This document shows, piece by piece, positions 6,582 through 9,308 of a stretch of 9,308 bases of DNA. The notes under the pieces are model-generated. The model saw only the letters and a program-made list of their open reading frames with translations, was not told the DNA's origin and ran no database searches. This DNA comes from Methanomicrobia archaeon LH_S13 (GTDB lineage Archaea > Halobacteriota > Syntropharchaeia > Alkanophagales > Methanospirareceae): positions 1-9,308 of the forward strand of contig JAGXOR010000044.1 of the NCBI GenBank assembly GCA_023659785.1, given 5' to 3'. Every line of letters begins with the position of its first letter. Positions within the stretch are counted from its first letter, which is position 1. A program made the position numbers and the translations under genes.

Positions 6582-7160
6582 ATGAAAATAGTAGTTGGAA
6601 TAACCGGAGCAAGCGGCGTTGTGTATGGAATAAGACTGTTAGAAGTGCTGAAAGAGAGAGACATTGCAGATACACACCTCATCGTTTCAGAGAGTGCAAA
6701 GCAAATAATATCTATCGAAACAGAATATGAACTTGAGGAAATATATGCACTTGCTTCTCACGTATATGACAATTCTGACTTCACAACAGCGCTAAGTAGT
6801 GGGTCAGTGCGGCATGATGGAGCGATGATAGCACCATGCAGCATGAAAACACTGGGTTGTATCGCATCCGGCATATCTACTACACTAATCACAAGAGTTG
6901 CAGAAGTATGCTTAAAAGAGGGTCGAAAATTGGTGATTGTCCCAAGGGAAACACCTCTCAGTCTTATACATCTGGAGAATATGGTTACGGTGAAGAAAGC
7001 GGGTACTATTCTCCTACCCGCATCGCCGGCATTTTATCATGAGCCAAAAACCGTGCGCGATATGGTGGATTTTATCGTGGCAAGGGCGCTTGATGTTTTT
7101 GGGATTGAACTTGAGGCTAAAAAGGAGAATGATTTAATAAAGCGGTGGAAACGTTTATAA
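6582..7160 (+). CDS. ubiX: Flavin prenyltransferase UbiX/Pad1 family
   Basis: UbiX attaches a dimethylallyl unit to reduced FMN to make prenyl-FMN, the cofactor of UbiD-type decarboxylases. This 192-residue protein has the usual length. The flavin-binding start GITGASGVVYGIRLLEVL is intact, followed by IVSESAK, MIAPCSMKTLGCIASGIS, the VPRETPLS motif (R122, E123), LLPASPAFYHEP with Tyr152, and the C-terminal VDFIVARALDVFGI helix. In archaea without a complete classical mevalonate route, the prenyl-FMN-dependent decarboxylase acts in the modified mevalonate pathway (established for some archaea), which would link this gene to lipid synthesis. No ubiD is in the window. It lies 31 bases after tyrS and has no clear ribosome binding site: only AGAAGAAGTTGAA precedes the ATG. 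Confidence 0.95.
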   Translation: MKIVVGITGASGVVYGIRLLEVLKERDIADTHLIVSESAKQIISIETEYELEEIYALASHVYDNSDFTTALSSGSVRHDGAMIAPCSMKTLGCIASGISTTLITRVAEVCLKEGRKLVIVPRETPLSLIHLENMVTVKKAGTILLPASPAFYHEPKTVRDMVDFIVARALDVFGIELEAKKENDLIKRWKRL

Positions 7161-7166
7161 ATAAAC

Positions 7167-7185
7167 CTTTCTTTCAAAAAGAAAG
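7167..7185 (+). terminator. Perfect hairpin CTTTCTTT-CAA-AAAGAAAG after ubiX
   Basis: An 8-bp perfect stem with a 3-base loop begins 7 bases after the ubiX stop. It is A/U-rich and has no long T-run after it, so as a terminator it is only plausible. It separates ubiX from the tRNA promoter. Confidence 0.3.
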
Positions 7186-7202
7186 CTTTACCAAAGAAAT
7201 AG

Positions 7203-7209
7203 TATATAT
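7203..7209 (+). promoter_or_regulatory. TATA box of the tRNA-Ser promoter
   Basis: TATATAT lies about 40 bases before the mature 5' end of the tRNA. A start about 25 bases downstream would give a 5' leader of roughly 15 bases for RNase P to remove. The same promoter probably also drives the cis-prenyltransferase gene that directly follows the tRNA. Confidence 0.5.
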
Positions 7210-7245
7210 GTTGTATCTACAAAAATAAAGGTAGCCCTTGACATG

Positions 7246-7331
7246 GTCGGGATAGCCAAGAGGTCTAAGGCGGTAGGTTGCTAACCTACTTCCCCTTATG
7301 GGGAGCGAGGGTTCGAATCCCTCTCCCGGCG
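7246..7331 (+). tRNA. tRNA-Ser (anticodon GCU)
   Basis: A complete 86-nt class II cloverleaf can be folded. The acceptor is GTCGGGA (7246-7252) with TCCCGGC (7324-7330), including one U-G pair, and the discriminator is G at 7331. The D stem is GCC/GGC. The anticodon stem is GTAGG/CCTAC with loop TTGCTAA, giving GCT at 7280-7282. The long variable arm has stem TCCCC/GGGGA and loop TTAT. The T stem is GAGGG/CCCTC with loop TTCGAAT. The long variable arm and discriminator G fit serine, here reading AGC and AGU codons. There is no intron and CCA is not encoded. The 3' end is followed after only 2 bases by the ATG of the next gene. Confidence 0.96.
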
Positions 7332-7333
7332 CT

Positions 7334-8044
7334 ATGCGTATGTTGAACCCCATTTCATGCATATATGAAAAAATATTGAAAAGAGGAATCTTGAATTCGC
7401 ATATCCTCGTGAATCATGTCCTCCTTGTGTTAGATGAAACTGACCTTTTTTCCGATGGGGGACTGGAAAAGCTGAGGCACTTCATAAAGTGGTGCCATGC
7501 GCTGAAAATAGATATTATAAGTGTTTACATCAGCGTTATCCGCGATGGGATGGATAAGAAATTGTTAGAGAAGGCATACTCACACCTCACGGAGAACATG
7601 ACAAAGACGATGAGTAAAGAAAAAGCTTCTATCGCAATATATGCTGACACACCAGAAATAGAACCAATGTATGCAAAAATTATAAAAGGTGCAGATAACG
7701 AGAGCGACACGAACCACAATGAAAAGAAAATAAATATCTCAATAGGGTTGGGTGGGAGAAGCGAGCTAACGAAGGCGATAAAAGAGATTGTAAAGCGCGT
7801 GAAAACAGGGAAGATAGAGCCTGAAGAGATAGATGAGAAGCTAATTGAATCTGAGTTAATCTTCAAATCAGAACCTGACCTCGTCATCAGGTCTGGTACC
7901 ACTCGTTTAACCGATTTCCTGATATGGCAATCAGTGTACAGCGAATTTTACTTTACGGATGTTAATTGGACGAAATTCAGGAAAATAGATCTCCTAAGAG
8001 CTGTTCGCGATTTCCAGTGGCGCGAAAGGAGATTTGGTCGATGA
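7334..8044 (+). CDS. Divergent cis-prenyltransferase (UppS/DHDDS family), probable non-catalytic subunit
   Basis: The 236-residue protein is recognisable by its N-terminal IYEKILKRGIL...HVLLVLD and GLEKLRHFIKWC, by GLGGRSEL (140-145), and by its C-terminal half, SEPDLVIRSGTTRLTDF then LIWQSVYSEFYFTDVNW, ending WRERRFGR. Family members elongate prenyl diphosphates into polyprenols used as glycan carriers. The signature around the catalytic Asp, normally MDGNxR followed by Arg and His residues that hold the allylic diphosphate, is replaced by LDETD (Asp34 remains), with about a dozen residues deleted. The Glu of RTGGExR is also gone (RSGTTR). The C-terminal RxG (RFG, 233-235) is kept. This pattern resembles the accessory subunit of two-component cis-prenyltransferases (Nus1/NgBR type; a heteromeric enzyme is reported in Methanosarcina mazei, from memory). 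The ATG at 7334 aligns with the family N-terminus and follows the tRNA by 2 bases; an in-frame ATG at 7340 is the alternative. No ribosome binding site is present. Confidence 0.85.
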   Translation: MRMLNPISCIYEKILKRGILNSHILVNHVLLVLDETDLFSDGGLEKLRHFIKWCHALKIDIISVYISVIRDGMDKKLLEKAYSHLTENMTKTMSKEKASIAIYADTPEIEPMYAKIIKGADNESDTNHNEKKINISIGLGGRSELTKAIKEIVKRVKTGKIEPEEIDEKLIESELIFKSEPDLVIRSGTTRLTDFLIWQSVYSEFYFTDVNWTKFRKIDLLRAVRDFQWRERRFGR

Positions 8045-8060
8045 ATATTGTATTACTATC

Positions 8061-8066
8061 ATAAAT
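8061..8066 (+). promoter_or_regulatory. TATA-like box before cfbD
   Basis: ATAAAT lies in the 65-base gap after the cis-prenyltransferase gene. The layout is like the rtcB promoter: ATAAAT, a short gap, the TCAGAAA-NN-AAGCTAAA motif, then the ribosome binding site. The predicted start would be near 8088. It is weak as a TATA box on its own. Confidence 0.3.
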
Positions 8067-8072
8067 TCTCCT

Positions 8073-8089
8073 TCAGAAACGAAGCTAAA
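8073..8089 (+). promoter_or_regulatory. Leader motif TCAGAAA-NN-AAGCTAAA (cfbD copy)
   Basis: TCAGAAACGAAGCTAAA matches the rtcB leader (304-320) at 15 of 17 bases and sits, as there, directly before the purine-rich ribosome binding site. CTTC and GAAG within and beside it could form a 4-bp hairpin. Its function is unknown. Confidence 0.4.
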
Positions 8090-8090
8090 A

Positions 8091-8099
8091 GGAGGAAGG
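8091..8099 (+). promoter_or_regulatory. Ribosome binding site of cfbD
   Basis: GGAGGAAGG lies 10 bases before ATG 8110 (14 if counted from the core GGAGG) and fixes that start. Confidence 0.55.
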
Positions 8100-8109
8100 A
8101 AGAAAGAGC

Positions 8110-9228
8110 ATGAGCGAAGAAATGGAAACGATACTGCATCCGAGACCGAGTGCGATTGTAGCAGCTCTTTATACGCTTCGTGATTTAGATGCTGACGTTG
8201 CGGTTATGCACGGTCCCGCAGGATGCAGTTTCAAGCACAGCCGACTGCTTGAAGAAGACGGAATGCACGTTTTAACCTCTGCGATGGACGAAACCAATTT
8301 TGTGTTCGGCGGGCACGAATCCCTTGTAAGAGTATTGAGAAAAGCAGAAGAGATGTTTCAGCCAGAATTGATGGGTGTGATAGGCACATGTTCGAGCATG
8401 ATAATAGGCGAAGACCTGCATCAGGCGGTAGAGGATAGCGGAGTAGGAGCAAAATGTAAGGTGATAGCGGCGGACGTGCATGCAGGATACAGAGACAACA
8501 CCGTGGGTGTTATCCTGACCTTAGAATCAGCTTATAAATCAGGTATAATTAGCAGAGAGGAGTTTGAGCGGCAGAAGAGAATGCTTGAAGCAGCAACGAA
8601 ATTAGAAAAAGAAGTTGGTGCTGCCAGCAAAAGTTATATCCCACCGTCTAAAGGGGATTCTAAAATAGACGTTGCACACAGGCTGCTTGAGCTTATTGGA
8701 AAGGGTAAGAAGGGAGTATGCGTCTTAAATGCGAAGAAGGAGACAGTTTTTATGTTTGCAGACATTTTGAAGGCGGTGAATAAAGTCGCAGAGCCTTCGC
8801 AAATTGTCAATATTGCTAACCTTGATACGGAAGAGGGCTTGAAAAAGATTCGTGGATATTCAGTGAAGATTCTGGACGAATTAGACGCTGATGGTATCAA
8901 AATAGACCATATAATTGGCGGGTTGGATGAATACCCGGTTGCAGGGGAGAAAGCTGCTGCTTTGATTGATGCTTTTTACGCTGATTATGATTTTGCAGTT
9001 TTGCTGGGTATTTCGCACGCAGTGCCTCTGGATAAGTATGGAATAAAAGCTGAGATATTTTCGGTTACTAACGGTCCGAGAACAATCGAGCCATTAAAAT
9101 GGCTTGGGCATGACCATGCAGTGCTTGAAATTGATCTTCATCCGAAGACGATAGGTGCTACTGGTATTATCCCTTCGGAATTTGGTGATACGTTGTTGAA
9201 GTTGAAACATGCGCTTCAACTGCCCTGA
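8110..9228 (+). CDS. cfbD: Ni-sirohydrochlorin a,c-diamide reductive cyclase, NifD-like subunit CfbD
   Basis: CfbD (formerly methanogenesis marker 13) is the NifD-like component that, with the ATP-dependent iron protein CfbC, reduces and cyclises Ni-sirohydrochlorin a,c-diamide to 15,17(3)-seco-F430-17(3)-acid. This is the penultimate step in making F430, the nickel cofactor of methyl-coenzyme M reductase. The 372-residue length is typical. The N-terminal nitrogenase-like features are present: HPRPSAIVAALYTLRDL, MHGPAGCSFKHSRLL with Cys39, LTSAMDETNFVFGG, and IGTCSSMIIGED with Cys94. Both Cys are candidates for [4Fe-4S] coordination at the dimer interface. HAGYRDN and the C-terminal GATGIIPSEFGDTLL also fit. 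cfbC is not adjacent upstream and no gene is visible in the 80 bases downstream, so its usual cfb neighbours are elsewhere or just past the window. Its presence indicates a methanogen or a methane/alkane-oxidising archaeon. Confidence 0.95.
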   Translation: MSEEMETILHPRPSAIVAALYTLRDLDADVAVMHGPAGCSFKHSRLLEEDGMHVLTSAMDETNFVFGGHESLVRVLRKAEEMFQPELMGVIGTCSSMIIGEDLHQAVEDSGVGAKCKVIAADVHAGYRDNTVGVILTLESAYKSGIISREEFERQKRMLEAATKLEKEVGAASKSYIPPSKGDSKIDVAHRLLELIGKGKKGVCVLNAKKETVFMFADILKAVNKVAEPSQIVNIANLDTEEGLKKIRGYSVKILDELDADGIKIDHIIGGLDEYPVAGEKAAALIDAFYADYDFAVLLGISHAVPLDKYGIKAEIFSVTNGPRTIEPLKWLGHDHAVLEIDLHPKTIGATGIIPSEFGDTLLKLKHALQLP

Positions 9229-9308
9229 TGCCCGATTACTTTGCACTATTTAACTTGACTTTGTTATATTAGTTAGAATTGCAACCCTAAAAAGCCTTCT
9301 ATGATTTC
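9229..9308. other. Non-coding 3' flank of cfbD
   Basis: No convincing reading frame starts in these 80 bases. An A/T-rich TTATATTAG at 9264-9272 could be a TATA-like box for a gene beyond the window edge, and TTGCA/TGCAA are far-separated inverted pentamers. Neither is strong evidence. Confidence 0.25.

Noticed and set aside
7238..7243. TTGACA resembling a bacterial -35 box before the tRNA
   Set aside because: No -10 box follows at the right distance, and every gene in the window is archaeal. The TATATAT box upstream is the better promoter.
7298..7333. Earlier ATG at 7298 for the cis-prenyltransferase gene
   Set aside because: It lies inside the tRNA variable arm, and the extra 12 residues (MGSEGSNPSPGA) are translated tRNA sequence. 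The family N-terminus aligns from 7334/7340.
7174..7362. Short minus-strand frame across the tRNA (PGEGFEPSLPIRGSRLATYR...)
   Set aside because: This peptide is the well-known spurious translation of the antisense strand of a tRNA gene.
1..9308. CRISPR arrays or defence systems
   Set aside because: No regularly spaced direct repeats and no cas, toxin-antitoxin or restriction motifs were seen on either strand.

Overview
This window is archaeal, most likely from a methanogen or an anaerobic methane- or alkane-oxidising euryarchaeon. The evidence is CfbD of coenzyme F430 biosynthesis, an archaeal-type TyrRS, a class II tRNA-Ser with no encoded CCA, TATA-like boxes upstream of genes, GGAGGTGA-like ribosome binding sites and heavy AGA/AGG arginine use. 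The exact lineage cannot be fixed from sequence alone.

Layout. (1) Positions 3-266 hold the 3' end of a plus-strand gene that resembles the PrpR N-terminal domain. (2) Positions 344-3256 hold rtcB (RNA ligase), interrupted at its metal-binding cysteine by a 464-residue LAGLIDADG intein. (3) The short convergent gap after rtcB carries, on the minus strand, a hairpin very like the right end of an IS200/IS605 (IS1341, tnpB-type) element with no transposase gene. (4) A minus-strand pair reads leftward from about 5526: an NfeD/SPP-like membrane serine protease, then a TIM-barrel sugar isomerase/endonuclease IV-fold protein. (5) A 64-bp divergent promoter region separates that pair from plus-strand tyrS, followed by ubiX (flavin prenyltransferase). 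(6) tRNA-Ser(GCU) is followed after only 2 nt by a divergent cis-prenyltransferase that has lost most of its allylic-diphosphate site. (7) cfbD closes the window, followed by 80 nt with no visible gene.

Themes. RNA maturation and translation: RtcB, TyrRS and tRNA-Ser. Isoprenoid and lipid metabolism: UbiX, which in archaea supplies prenyl-FMN to UbiD-type enzymes of the modified mevalonate pathway, and the cis-prenyltransferase homologue, which probably works on glycosyl-carrier polyprenols. F430 and hence methyl-coenzyme M reductase: CfbD. Membrane proteolysis: NfeD.

Most worth a second look: a shared leader motif TCAGAAA-NN-AAGCTAAA just upstream of the ribosome binding sites of rtcB and cfbD, with a weaker copy before ubiX; the degenerate cis-prenyltransferase, probably the non-catalytic half of a two-subunit enzyme; the tRNA/CDS junction, where tRNA 3' processing would leave an almost leaderless mRNA; and the solo IS605-like end antisense to the rtcB stop. 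No gene-free stretch exceeds 100 bases.
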